The position numbers were made by a program, and so were the translations under genes. A stretch of DNA of 39,680 nucleotides, taken from contig QHPP01000124.1 in assembly GCA_003219125.1 (NCBI GenBank), positions 1 to 39,680 of the forward strand. Direction: 5' to 3'. The notes beneath the pieces were generated by a model that did no database searches, was not told the DNA's origin, and saw nothing but the letters and a program-made list of their open reading frames with translations. This document shows, one piece after another, positions 1 to 6,917 of the stretch. The first letter of the stretch is position 1. Each line of letters opens with the position of its first letter. The stretch comes from Verrucomicrobiota bacterium (lineage in GTDB: Bacteria > Verrucomicrobiota > Verrucomicrobiia > Chthoniobacterales > UBA10450).

Positions 1-188
1 ACGGAGAGAAACCGCGGATTGCTCATCGGCGGGCCGTGCGCCGTTTTCGCATCGCTTTTGGCCAATTGCCCCAGTTCGGCTTTATCGAAAATAGAGAAGC
101 TGCTCAATTCCGAGGCCGGATCAGCCGATGCGATGCTGATGCCGGCCGAAACGATTAGGGCAAAACAAAGCAGGCAGGCGTTTCTCAT
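1..188 (-). CDS. Secreted protein of unknown function (5' part only)
   Basis: The reverse strand opens with ATG at 188-186 and runs off the window edge after about 62 codons without a stop. The first 20 or so residues are a clear signal peptide: MRNACLLCF, then a hydrophobic stretch ending in an AxA-type cleavage site (ASA/DP). The mature part begins SELSSFSIFDKAELGQLA and continues with a GPPMS motif. I recognise this as the start of a secreted family common in Verrucomicrobia, but I know no function for it. It is divergent from the ABC ATPase gene, with 68 bases between the starts that must hold both promoters. The gene is too short here to say more. Confidence 0.7.
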   Translation of the reverse strand, partial: MRNACLLCFALIVSAGISIASADPASELSSFSIFDKAELGQLAKSDAKTAHGPPMSNPRFLS

Positions 189-256
189 GCGCACACTTCT
201 AGCGGCACGTCGCCGGGTTGCAAATCTTGCTCTGCCATCGCAATAACGTTTCGCAA

Positions 257-1204
257 ATGAGTGAACCGGTGATCGTGCTCGACAAGCTGAGCAAGCGTTT
301 CGGCGACGTTCAGGCCGTGCGGGACGTTTCTCTCACGATCGCAGCCGGAACGATCTTCGGATTTCTCGGCGCCAATGGTGCAGGTAAGACGACAACGATC
401 CGGATGTTGTGTGGGCTGACGCATCCGACGGGTGGGAGAGCGACGATCTCTGGCCACGACGTGTGGCAGGAGCGACAGTTGGTGCGAGCGAAATTCGGTT
501 ACGTTGCGCAACGTTTTAGTTTGTATCCCGATCTGACGGTTGAGGAAAACTTTCGCTTTTTTGGCGGCGCTTGTCGGGTGCCGGTTACGCAATTGGACGA
601 CCGAATCGCAAATTTATTGCGCCTGGCCGATCTCGAAGAAAAACGTGACACCCCAGCCGGGAGTCTGTCGGGAGGTATGCGGCAATTACTCGCGCTTGGC
701 TGCGCGCTGGTGCACGATCCACCTTTGCTTTTCCTTGATGAACCGACGTCCGGGCTCGACCCGGTGCATCGGCAGCATATTTGGAATTTGCTCTATGATT
801 TGAGTAACGCTGGCAAAACAATTTTCGTTACCACCCATTACATGGATGAAGCGGAGCGTTGCACCGAGGTGGGCTTCATCGAGAGCGGCCGACTGTTGGC
901 CAAAGCGCCGCCACGAAATTTGAAAGCGAGCTTTCGCACGAAACTGCTTGAGATCGATGTCGATCCGGTGATGCCGGCGCTGGTCCGGTTGCGAAATCTC
1001 CCCGAGATTCTCGGCGTTTCGCTGCGCAGTGGCGCGCTTCGAATTTATGCGCCCGACCCGGAAAGGCTGATCGCGACCTGGCAGACGAACTGGCCCTTTC
1101 CGGATTTGAAATTGTTAGGCGAACGCTGGGTCGAACCGGACATGGAGGATGTTTTCACCGCCTACTCGCAAGGGTATGACGCCGTGTTGAAGCCATCGAC
1201 GTGA
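257..1204 (+). CDS. ABC-2 type exporter, ATP-binding subunit
   Basis: ATPase subunit of an ABC exporter of the YbhF/CcmA/DrrA type, acting on the cytoplasmic face of the inner membrane. Visible motifs are Walker A (GANGAGKTTT, about residue 40), the ABC signature LSGGMRQ, Walker B with the catalytic Glu (LLFLDEPTSGLDP) and the switch His in TTHYMDEAERC. A C-terminal extension of about 90 residues follows. The start is ATG 257; a longer in-frame start at 218 would add 13 residues with no homology character. Its permease would normally follow directly, but here a repeat-flanked gene stands between them (1206-1736). The substrate cannot be told. No membrane-fusion or TolC-like partner is visible, because the window edge cuts the upstream side. 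Confidence 0.93.
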   Translation: MSEPVIVLDKLSKRFGDVQAVRDVSLTIAAGTIFGFLGANGAGKTTTIRMLCGLTHPTGGRATISGHDVWQERQLVRAKFGYVAQRFSLYPDLTVEENFRFFGGACRVPVTQLDDRIANLLRLADLEEKRDTPAGSLSGGMRQLLALGCALVHDPPLLFLDEPTSGLDPVHRQHIWNLLYDLSNAGKTIFVTTHYMDEAERCTEVGFIESGRLLAKAPPRNLKASFRTKLLEIDVDPVMPALVRLRNLPEILGVSLRSGALRIYAPDPERLIATWQTNWPFPDLKLLGERWVEPDMEDVFTAYSQGYDAVLKPST

Positions 1205-1205
1205 T

Positions 1206-1736
1206 ATGAAAAGAAAAACGCCGAACACCCCACGCCGAACGTCGAACGCCGAGCGGCGAATGATCCGTTGGATTGGAGATGGCTGCGTAAAGGAGGACGC
1301 GCCGGCGTACGGAGCCGCGCGCCAAACAGGTTCAACGCCCAACGCTCAACGCCCAACGCCGAACGCCCAACGAAAGACGAATCCGCGCTTCAACCTGGAA
1401 GATCGACTGCTTGAATTCAGCGCGCGGATTATTCGACTGGTTGATGCTCTTCCGAATACGCGAGCGGCTAATCATCTCGCCGGGCAAATTCTCCGTAGCG
1501 GGACTTCTCCATATGGCAATCACGGTGAAGTAGAAGCAGCCGAGTCGCGTAAAGACTTCGTTCACAAACTGAAAGTTTGCCTGAAAGAGTTGAAAGAGAC
1601 GAGGCGAGGGCTCCGCCTGGTTAAAAAATCCAAATTGCTTGCGGAGAAAAATATGATCTCCATCCTCGCAGAAAGCGAGGAGCTGGTCCGAATTTTCTTC
1701 GCCAGCGTCCGGACGGCAGAGAAAAACTCCAAATGA
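1206..1736 (+). CDS. Four-helix-bundle protein (S23/IVP, bAvd-like family)
   Basis: From about residue 62 (FNLEDRLLEFSARIIRL) the protein is a good match to the small four-helix-bundle family first known as 23S rRNA intervening-sequence proteins. It shows ALPNTRAANHLAGQILRSGTS, then AESRKDFVHKLKVCLKELKET, then a helical end. The bAvd accessory protein of diversity-generating retroelements has the same fold, but no reverse transcriptase is present here. The first 60 residues are odd: they are translated from repeat DNA (TPNAQRPTPNAQR) and are unlikely to be part of the fold. ATG 1206 lies one base after the ATPase stop and could be translationally coupled to it; ATG 1260 is the alternative start. 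The gene sits between inverted tracts of the same repeat and splits an ABC operon, so it probably arrived as a unit. Cellular role unknown. Confidence 0.82.
   Translation: MKRKTPNTPRRTSNAERRMIRWIGDGCVKEDAPAYGAARQTGSTPNAQRPTPNAQRKTNPRFNLEDRLLEFSARIIRLVDALPNTRAANHLAGQILRSGTSPYGNHGEVEAAESRKDFVHKLKVCLKELKETRRGLRLVKKSKLLAEKNMISILAESEELVRIFFASVRTAEKNSK
1217..1256 (+). repeat. GCCGAACGTCGAACGCC-type tract, left copy A
   Basis: Imprecise tandem of a 6-7 base unit (CGAACGC and variants), directly after the ATPase stop codon. It is related to the tract at 1333-1372 and is read through in frame by the four-helix-bundle reading frame. Confidence 0.6.
1333..1372 (+). repeat. CAACGCCCAACG tract, left copy B (inverted partner of 1754-1791)
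   Basis: About 40 bases of CAACGCC/CAACGCT/CGAACGCC units. The reverse complement of the tract at 1754-1791 is the same unit series, so the two form an inverted pair enclosing the conserved four-helix-bundle domain. Translated in frame it gives the repeated peptide TPNAQRP. Confidence 0.8.
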
Positions 1737-1753
1737 CTTCGCGGTTCTTCTCA

Positions 1754-1791
1754 TTGGGCGTTGGACGTTGGGCGTTGGACGTTGGGCGTTT
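1754..1791 (-). repeat. GTTGGGCGTTGGAC tract, right copy
   Basis: Three near-identical 12-base units (TTGGGCGTTGGACG) starting 17 bases after the four-helix-bundle stop codon. Inverted relative to 1333-1372. Such tracts could form a long stem in DNA or RNA around the gene. Confidence 0.8.
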
Positions 1792-1878
1792 CCCCTTTTT
1801 GCTTTCAATCTCGCACACGTTCGCCGCCCATGTCTTTGCCGGCTTCGGCCCTGGCATGCATTTCCCGACAACGACCTC

Positions 1879-3066
1879 ATGAATTCGGCTTCGCTCCACG
1901 CCATCGCCAGTGTCGCTTACAAGGAATTTCTTCACATTTATCGCGACCGGCGCGTGTTGCTTTTGCTCCTGATTTTGCCGCCGCTTTTCACCTTGCTCTT
2001 CGGTCATGCTTTTGAAACCAGCGAGATCAGCGATGTGCCGGCAGTGCTGGTCGATCGCGACAACAACCCACGGACGCAGCGTTTCATCGATATCGTTTTG
2101 CAAAATAAAACTTTTCGCTGGCGGCAAGCCCCGCCCGAGATAACGAACGAGTCCGATCTCCTCGCCAACAGGGTCCAGGCCGCGCTCGTCATTCCGCAGG
2201 GTTGGAGCGATTCGTTGAGCGCGGGAAACCCGAAGCCGCTTCCACTTTATCTCGACGGTAGCGACATCAATACGGCGTCGGCGGCGGAAGGCGGGGTACA
2301 AAAGAGCCTGGCCGATTTCCAAGTGAAAGAGCGCGATCTTATCGTGGAAAATCTTCCGGACGAAGTGATCGAGCTCGGGAAAAAGTTGCCAGTGCAGATC
2401 CGCAAACAATTCGTCTCGCTCATGGAAGCGTGGACGGCGGAGAGCAAGATTCTCTACAACCCGAAAGCCCGCTTCATCGATTACGTTATTCCGGGAATCA
2501 TCGGTCTGATTTTACAATTGCTCACCGTCACCCTCATGGCCTGTACCATCGCGCGCGAACGCGAGTCCGGGACGCTTTACCAATTGATGGTTACTTCCTT
2601 GAAGCGCGGCGAAATTGTGATCGGGAAAATTTTGCCGTATCTCGGGGTCTCAATTGTCCTCATCGTGGTGATCACGCTGGTGGCCGGCTTTCATTTCCAC
2701 GTGCAATTCTATCAACCACCCGCCCTCATGCTGATCTGTCTGCTGTTTTTACTTTGTTCCCTCGGACTTGGCCTGCTTATCTCCGCCTTTTCCAAGACCC
2801 AGACGCAAGCGATTCAATTTTCTGTCTTCTTTTTGTTGCCGGTCTTTGTCTTGTCCGGCGCATTCGCTCCGCTCGAGCAACTACCTCAGGCAATCCAATA
2901 CCTGTCGGAAGTTTTCCCCCTGACCCATTTCTGCCGCGCTTTCCGGCTGGTAAATATGTATCACGCTGGAGCAAGATTTTACCTGGTCGATCTCATCGTG
3001 CTTTTTGCCGGCGCGCTCGTGACCTTCATCGGCGCCGCATTTCTGCTGCGAAAGATCGAAGAGTAA
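1879..3066 (+). CDS. ABC-2 type exporter, permease subunit
   Basis: Inner-membrane permease of the YhhJ/YbhR (ABC2_membrane_3) type, about 395 residues. It has the usual plan: a cytoplasmic N-terminus with YKEFLHIYRDRR, a first membrane helix (LLLLLILPPLFTLLFG), a large external domain of about 200 residues, and five more helices in the C-terminal half. The coupling motif ARERESGTLYQLMVTSLKRGEI precedes the third helix. ATG 1879 is chosen because the family begins just before the YKEF motif; upstream codons (from 1768) are translated from repeat DNA. Only one permease follows the ATPase, so the exporter may be a homodimer, or a second permease may be elsewhere. It is the natural partner of the ATPase at 257-1204. 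Confidence 0.9.
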   Translation: MNSASLHAIASVAYKEFLHIYRDRRVLLLLLILPPLFTLLFGHAFETSEISDVPAVLVDRDNNPRTQRFIDIVLQNKTFRWRQAPPEITNESDLLANRVQAALVIPQGWSDSLSAGNPKPLPLYLDGSDINTASAAEGGVQKSLADFQVKERDLIVENLPDEVIELGKKLPVQIRKQFVSLMEAWTAESKILYNPKARFIDYVIPGIIGLILQLLTVTLMACTIARERESGTLYQLMVTSLKRGEIVIGKILPYLGVSIVLIVVITLVAGFHFHVQFYQPPALMLICLLFLLCSLGLGLLISAFSKTQTQAIQFSVFFLLPVFVLSGAFAPLEQLPQAIQYLSEVFPLTHFCRAFRLVNMYHAGARFYLVDLIVLFAGALVTFIGAAFLLRKIEE

Positions 3067-3126
3067 CGCGAGCCAGAACAACCGATTGAAGTGACGGGAA
3101 CGATTCTGAGTTAAATAATTGAAGAG

Positions 3127-3531
3127 ATGAATGGGGTGCCCTTGCTGAGAATCGCGTTGATAGCTGTTGCAATTGGCTTGGGCTCGATCATGGCCGCGTC
3201 GAACGAGCCGCCGAATTCGACGCCACAAGAGGTGTTCGATGGGATGCGGCAGAGTTTTCGGGCGGAGAAGGCGAAAGGCGTTCACCTGCGCTACCAATGG
3301 CAATTGAGCGGCCCGAACGGTGGCGAGTGGTGGATCGAAGTGAATGATGGCAAATTCGAAATGGGGCAGGGGAAAACCGACAAGCCCGACGTCACATTTA
3401 TCACGAGTGACAAAAATTGGGTGGCCCTTTCCAATGGCACCTTAGGCGGCAAATGGGCCTTCTTCACCGGACGACTAAAAATTCATGGCAGTCAGGCCGC
3501 AGCCCGAAAGCTGGACGAAATTTTTCCGTAA
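3127..3531 (+). CDS. Secreted SCP2-like (sterol-carrier fold) protein
   Basis: Protein of 134 residues with an N-terminal signal peptide (hydrophobic LLRIALIAVAIGLGSIMAA, cut near AAS). The rest resembles an SCP2 domain: PQEVFDGMRQSF, a strand-rich centre (YQWQLSGPNGGEWWIEVNDG), then DVTFITSDKNWVALSNG and a final LKIHGSQAAARKLDEIF helix. SCP2 folds bind hydrophobic ligands such as lipids. An exported one would act in the periplasm, but the ligand is unknown. A GAAGAG stretch just before ATG 3127 may serve as ribosome binding site. It lies 60 bases after the ABC permease in the same direction, so co-transcription and a role in lipid export are possible but unproven. Confidence 0.72.
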   Translation: MNGVPLLRIALIAVAIGLGSIMAASNEPPNSTPQEVFDGMRQSFRAEKAKGVHLRYQWQLSGPNGGEWWIEVNDGKFEMGQGKTDKPDVTFITSDKNWVALSNGTLGGKWAFFTGRLKIHGSQAAARKLDEIFP

Positions 3532-3549
3532 GAGACAGCCTTTGCGTAG

Positions 3550-3602
3550 GCGGAACACAGGCCGAGGTCTATGTAGCGCACAGGCTTCAAGTCTGTGTTC
3601 CG
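3550..3602. repeat. Short member of the GCGGAACACAG / CTGTGTTCCG repeat family
   Basis: The outer arms GCGGAACACAG and CTGTGTTCCG form an inverted pair of about 10 bases around an inner AGCGCACAGG segment. It lacks the two inner hairpins of the longer copies at 5868, 18370 and 27527. It lies between two convergent genes, 19 bases after one stop and 6 bases from the other, so it may also act as a two-way terminator. Confidence 0.7.
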
Positions 3603-3607
3603 TTTCC

Positions 3608-4690
3608 TCACTGTGTAGCAAGGATGCCCGATATTGCCGCTTTAACTTCGTCACACGAGATCCCTTCCATGTCGTGACCGCTCGGTGGCTGTTGCGGGTG
3701 CGAGCGCTTTAGTTGCAGGGCGACGTATCGTGCCGACTTATCCAGGGGACAGTAATCCTTGGCCGGGCACAAATCGTGGAATAGACAAACAACAGGACAA
3801 TCGACGGCGAAGCCGAGATGCATGACCCCTGTGTCCGTCGTGAGTAACATCTTCGCGAGACGAAGCAGCGCCGCGGTTTCGTCAAGTGTGGTTTTACCAG
3901 CAAGATTGATCACCTCCGGGCACGCTCGTTCCATTGCGTTGGCTCTTTCCAGGTTCTCCACTCCGCCCGTGAGAATGACTTTGTGGGCAAAGCGATCCGA
4001 AAACCAGCGAATCAAGGTTACGTAGTGTTCCACCGGCCAATCCCGCCAGAACAAAGTCTTTCCTCCCCCTGTCTGAAGAACCACGTAGGAACGATCGATC
4101 CAGTCGATGAATCTAGCGCGAATGGCCGCGAGTTCGTCGACCTTCACCTCATAGATCATTCGCGGAGCAACCGCCGAGCCGCCAGCATACTGCGCAACTT
4201 GCAGAGGCAAAACGACTGCGTGTTGGGAATCTTGAATTTTAACGGGGTGAGCGGAAAGAAAGGCGTATTTTTCACTCAGATTCGTGAAGGTGACTACCGC
4301 ATCCCGGTTAATCCAGTAAGCGAGCGGATAAACCTCCTCGTTGACATGCAACACCACGACGAGGTCCGGACGATTACGTCGGAAACGCCGGAGCAATCTA
4401 AATTGGCGAAACGGGGATTTTCCGAATGGCACGACCTCGTCCACGCACGGGTTATGCAAAGCCACCGCTTGCCTCATCCGGTGCGCACACACGATCAACT
4501 TCGCGGCAGGATGACCCAACTTCAGGCTGCGAATCGCCGCCGAATCAAACAATCCGTCGCCAAGGCCCGTCGTGCTGAAAACCAGAATCAGGCGCGCCTG
4601 GCGTGGTAGTGGTCTTGGTTGCGGAGGAAATAACCGCGCTAGAATTTTGCAGGCCCGAAAGGTCGCGATCGCGATAAACCTATTCCACAT
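3608..4690 (-). CDS. Glycosyltransferase family 9 (heptosyltransferase-like)
   Basis: GT-B enzyme of the ADP-heptose/LPS heptosyltransferase family (GT9), expected to add a sugar to lipopolysaccharide core or another envelope glycan at the inner face of the inner membrane. The N-terminal nucleotide-fold start is LILVFSTTGLGDGLFDSAAIRSL, with the G-x-G-D loop typical of the family. The C-terminal donor site is VVLQTGGGKTLFWRDWP, then LTGGVENL, then LLTTDTGVMHLGFA, the usual D(S/T)G-x-x-H motif. I prefer ATG 4690 because the family start follows closely; a GTG at 4735 would add 15 residues. It is downstream of the outer-membrane barrel gene on the same strand, 90 bases away. Confidence 0.88.
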   Translation of the reverse strand: MWNRFIAIATFRACKILARLFPPQPRPLPRQARLILVFSTTGLGDGLFDSAAIRSLKLGHPAAKLIVCAHRMRQAVALHNPCVDEVVPFGKSPFRQFRLLRRFRRNRPDLVVVLHVNEEVYPLAYWINRDAVVTFTNLSEKYAFLSAHPVKIQDSQHAVVLPLQVAQYAGGSAVAPRMIYEVKVDELAAIRARFIDWIDRSYVVLQTGGGKTLFWRDWPVEHYVTLIRWFSDRFAHKVILTGGVENLERANAMERACPEVINLAGKTTLDETAALLRLAKMLLTTDTGVMHLGFAVDCPVVCLFHDLCPAKDYCPLDKSARYVALQLKRSHPQQPPSGHDMEGISCDEVKAAISGILATQ

Positions 4691-4780
4691 CCGCAAGGAG
4701 CGAGATTTAGGCTGAGCGATTTCCCCGGGAAACACGGGTCTGCAAACCTGAGCGACACACGGTGTGAGCCCGCTGTCTCC

Positions 4781-5707
4781 CTAGAATTTCGCTTCGGCGC
4801 TGAGCTGGAAATAGGGCGCGGGGTCGGTTCTCTCGGCGACACCGACGCGGAAGAAATCGAATTCGCGAAGGAAAGTGCAACCTGCGGCTGCGGTGATTTT
4901 GAATGGTTTGATTCCAGAGTAACTGGCCTGCACGCCGATGCGGTCTTCGTTATATTGCACCACGGCGTTGTGTTCGCGCAATTTGTGCAACGGCGTAAAG
5001 ACATCGTCGGTGCGGAAGCTTTCGTAAACCAAATTCGCGGCGATGCGAAATTGCCAATCGTCAGTCGCGTTGTAAACCAACGCTGGTTTAGGGAACACAC
5101 CCTCGAGCCGCAGTTTGTCCGTGAAAAGCCAGATCAATCCGCCGCCAGGAGCGATGATCGGATCCTGATAGAGCGCACCGCCCACGCCGATGACACCGAA
5201 GATCTTGTCTTTTTTGAGCGGGAAGGAGACGAAAAGTTTCCATGGAATATCGAAGGCATCGCCCGTGATGCGGTTTTGAAAATAAACGCCCGGATCGAGT
5301 TCGAGGCCAGCGCCGGCGTGATCCTTGACAACATATTCAATCGCCAAATGTCCGTATAATGCCTGGAGATGATTGGGCAGCCCATTATTGGTGCCGCCAA
5401 AATCGTAACGCTCGTATTCCAAACCGGTGCGGAAATACCATTTGCCGGTAATGAGAAAGCGATGGTCATAGCTGAAATCATTATAATATGAATCGCCCTC
5501 GCCCAGTCGTGGATCCTCTTTGAAATCGCTGCGCAGCGTATAAATCGACTCGAAGGAAAAGATATTGTGAGAATTTTCGTCCTCTGGTTTCGCGGCTTGT
5601 TGCATCTCCGGTTCGGTCCCCGCAAATGCGCCGGCGGTGGCGAGGACGGCAAAGATGCCCGAGGCAATTGAGGCTGGCAAATTTCGTCGAAAGTGGATTT
5701 TATGCAT
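4781..5707 (-). CDS. Outer-membrane beta-barrel protein (DUF6268-like)
   Basis: Protein of 308 residues with a signal peptide (MHKIHFRRN, then a hydrophobic run ending GAFAG). The remainder alternates polar and hydrophobic residues in short strands rich in Tyr, Phe and Gly (WYFRTGLEYERYDFGG; LAIEYVVKDHAGAGLEL). The last residue is Phe after SAEAK, the classical C-terminal signature for assembly by BamA. Family membership with DUF6268 barrels is from memory of the pattern and less certain than the barrel call. Function unknown; it may be a porin-like or structural barrel. Its own promoter would lie in 5708-5790. Confidence 0.75.
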   Translation of the reverse strand: MHKIHFRRNLPASIASGIFAVLATAGAFAGTEPEMQQAAKPEDENSHNIFSFESIYTLRSDFKEDPRLGEGDSYYNDFSYDHRFLITGKWYFRTGLEYERYDFGGTNNGLPNHLQALYGHLAIEYVVKDHAGAGLELDPGVYFQNRITGDAFDIPWKLFVSFPLKKDKIFGVIGVGGALYQDPIIAPGGGLIWLFTDKLRLEGVFPKPALVYNATDDWQFRIAANLVYESFRTDDVFTPLHKLREHNAVVQYNEDRIGVQASYSGIKPFKITAAAGCTFLREFDFFRVGVAERTDPAPYFQLSAEAKF

Positions 5708-6015
5708 AGCAAATTTGTTTAAGCACGCATGAGTAAATCGGATATGCGAGCCGTGCTTGATGTATCGGATTCAGTGCATCTGAGCAAGTGGCGATTGTTA
5801 AGAAACTAATTTGTAAGACGCCTTATCCGATAACGCAGGACTTGGGCCACGAGGGCGTAATATCGCGCAGAAACACAGGCATCAACCAGCGGAGTCTTAC
5901 TCCGCTGTTGCTGGGGTGGACGGTGCAGCGGGTTCGCAAACCCGCTGGGCGCACAGGCCGTAGGTCTGTGTTTCTGCTCGCACAGGATTTTTAGCAAAGT
6001 TTTTGCTACTGGAGG
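5708..6015. other. Divergent intergenic region with one long hairpin repeat
   Basis: About 308 bases between the divergent barrel gene and PAP2 gene. No reading frame here looks real. The first 80 bases on the barrel side are AT-richer and could hold its promoter. The centre, 5868-5977, is a multi-hairpin repeat. A GGAGG at 6011-6015 abuts the TTG at 6016. Confidence 0.6.
5868..5977. repeat. Multi-hairpin repeat, copy with GCAGAAACACAG arms
   Basis: The outer arms GCAGAAACACAG and CTGTGTTTCTGC are perfect inverted copies (12 of 12). Inside are two further perfect hairpins, CAGCGGAGT/ACTCCGCTG and CAGCGGGTT/AACCCGCTG, then GGCGCACAGGCC. The same order is kept at 18370-18491 and, decayed, at 27527-27664. 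Confidence 0.85.
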
Positions 6016-6726
6016 TTGACGAAACCAGAATTGCATATATTACTTTCATCCCGTTTTTTTGTGTTTAACGCCTCCCTTCCCCCGCAGAGCGGCGCGACCC
6101 TGGCAATGGTCAATCCGTTGGCGGGTGCGGACCACCAAATCGCCGGCTGGTTCCATGTCCATCTTAGCCAGGCGTTTGTGAATCTGCTGCGCGTTTTCAG
6201 TGAGCCCGGCTCAGCCCAATGGATCGGCGTCGTCCTGTTTCTGGCCGTGGTATTCTTCGTTTGGAAACGTGCCTGGCCGGCTCTTGTCACAATGATTGTC
6301 GCCGTCCCCGGCGGCATGCTTCTAAACGAAGTCCTAAAGCTCGCCGTCCATCGGCATCGTCCGTTTCTTGATGGCTGGTTTGTCGATTGGTCGGGCTATA
6401 GCTTTGCCAGCGGCCATACCATCGGAGCGACTTTGCTCTACGGTCAGCTGCTTTTGTTTCTCCTGCCACTGATGAAATCGAAGCGCCGGCAAAGATTAAC
6501 CATTCTTTCGGCTGCTATGCTGGTGATGCTGGTTGGATTCAGTCGCATTGCTCTTGGCGCGCATTATCTCAGCGATGTCATTGCAGCGATATTTCTTGGC
6601 GTTCTTTGGTTGATGATTTGTACGCTTTTGTTAAAGCCGATGCGACGCCGCGTGGTAGCGCCAGTGGCTATTGCGGTGGAAGAGCCGCTGCCAGCGACCG
6701 CCGTTACGGCAGAAGCGTCGCGCTGA
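6016..6726 (+). CDS. PAP2-family membrane phosphatase
   Basis: Type-2 phosphatidic-acid phosphatase, an integral inner-membrane enzyme that removes phosphate from a lipid phosphate such as phosphatidate or undecaprenyl diphosphate. All three active-site motifs are present: KLAVHRHRP (K-x6-RP), ASGHT (SGH) and SRIALGAHYLSD (SR-x5-H-x3-D). About five to six membrane helices surround them. The start is uncertain: TTG 6016 directly follows a GGAGG with no spacing, while ATG 6106 (MVNPLAGADHQ) begins closer to the usual family start. The 3' tail is Ala/Val rich. A palindromic repeat follows 5 bases after the stop. The next gene, a flippase-like membrane protein, runs the same way and may share the lipid theme. 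Confidence 0.88.
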   Translation: MTKPELHILLSSRFFVFNASLPPQSGATLAMVNPLAGADHQIAGWFHVHLSQAFVNLLRVFSEPGSAQWIGVVLFLAVVFFVWKRAWPALVTMIVAVPGGMLLNEVLKLAVHRHRPFLDGWFVDWSGYSFASGHTIGATLLYGQLLLFLLPLMKSKRRQRLTILSAAMLVMLVGFSRIALGAHYLSDVIAAIFLGVLWLMICTLLLKPMRRRVVAPVAIAVEEPLPATAVTAEASR

Positions 6727-6731
6727 GAATT

Positions 6732-6794
6732 TTGTAGGGCAGGCGCTCCCGCCTGCCGTCCTCAATTAGGCAGCGGGGAGCGGTTGCCCTACAA
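6732..6794. repeat. TTGTAGGGCA palindromic element, copy 1
   Basis: About 63 bases with ends TTGTAGGGCA and TGCCCTACAA and internal arms GGCGCTCCCGCCTGCC and GGCAGCGGGGAGCGG. The reverse complement matches 19290-19351 closely over the whole length, so this is one element in two orientations. Confidence 0.85.
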
Positions 6795-6917
6795 TATCGC
6801 GAGTCGCTACGTGGAGGGACGTGCTTCTGCACATCTATTATCGGTTGTTCCCTAGCCCGTTTGCATTGTCAGTTGCGGCCAAGTCATGTCGTGGTCACGA
6901 TCATTCTTCGATCCAAC

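Noticed and set aside
1206-1736. Diversity-generating retroelement, suggested by the bAvd-like protein
   Set aside because: No reverse transcriptase, no template/variable repeat pair in the window.
1621-2409. Long minus-strand frame over the ABC permease start
   Set aside because: Antisense of the clear permease and four-helix-bundle genes; codon pattern is that of a shadow frame.
5868-5977. CRISPR array, suggested by several repeats in the window
   Set aside because: Copies are single, palindromic inside, far apart and without regular spacers; no cas gene.
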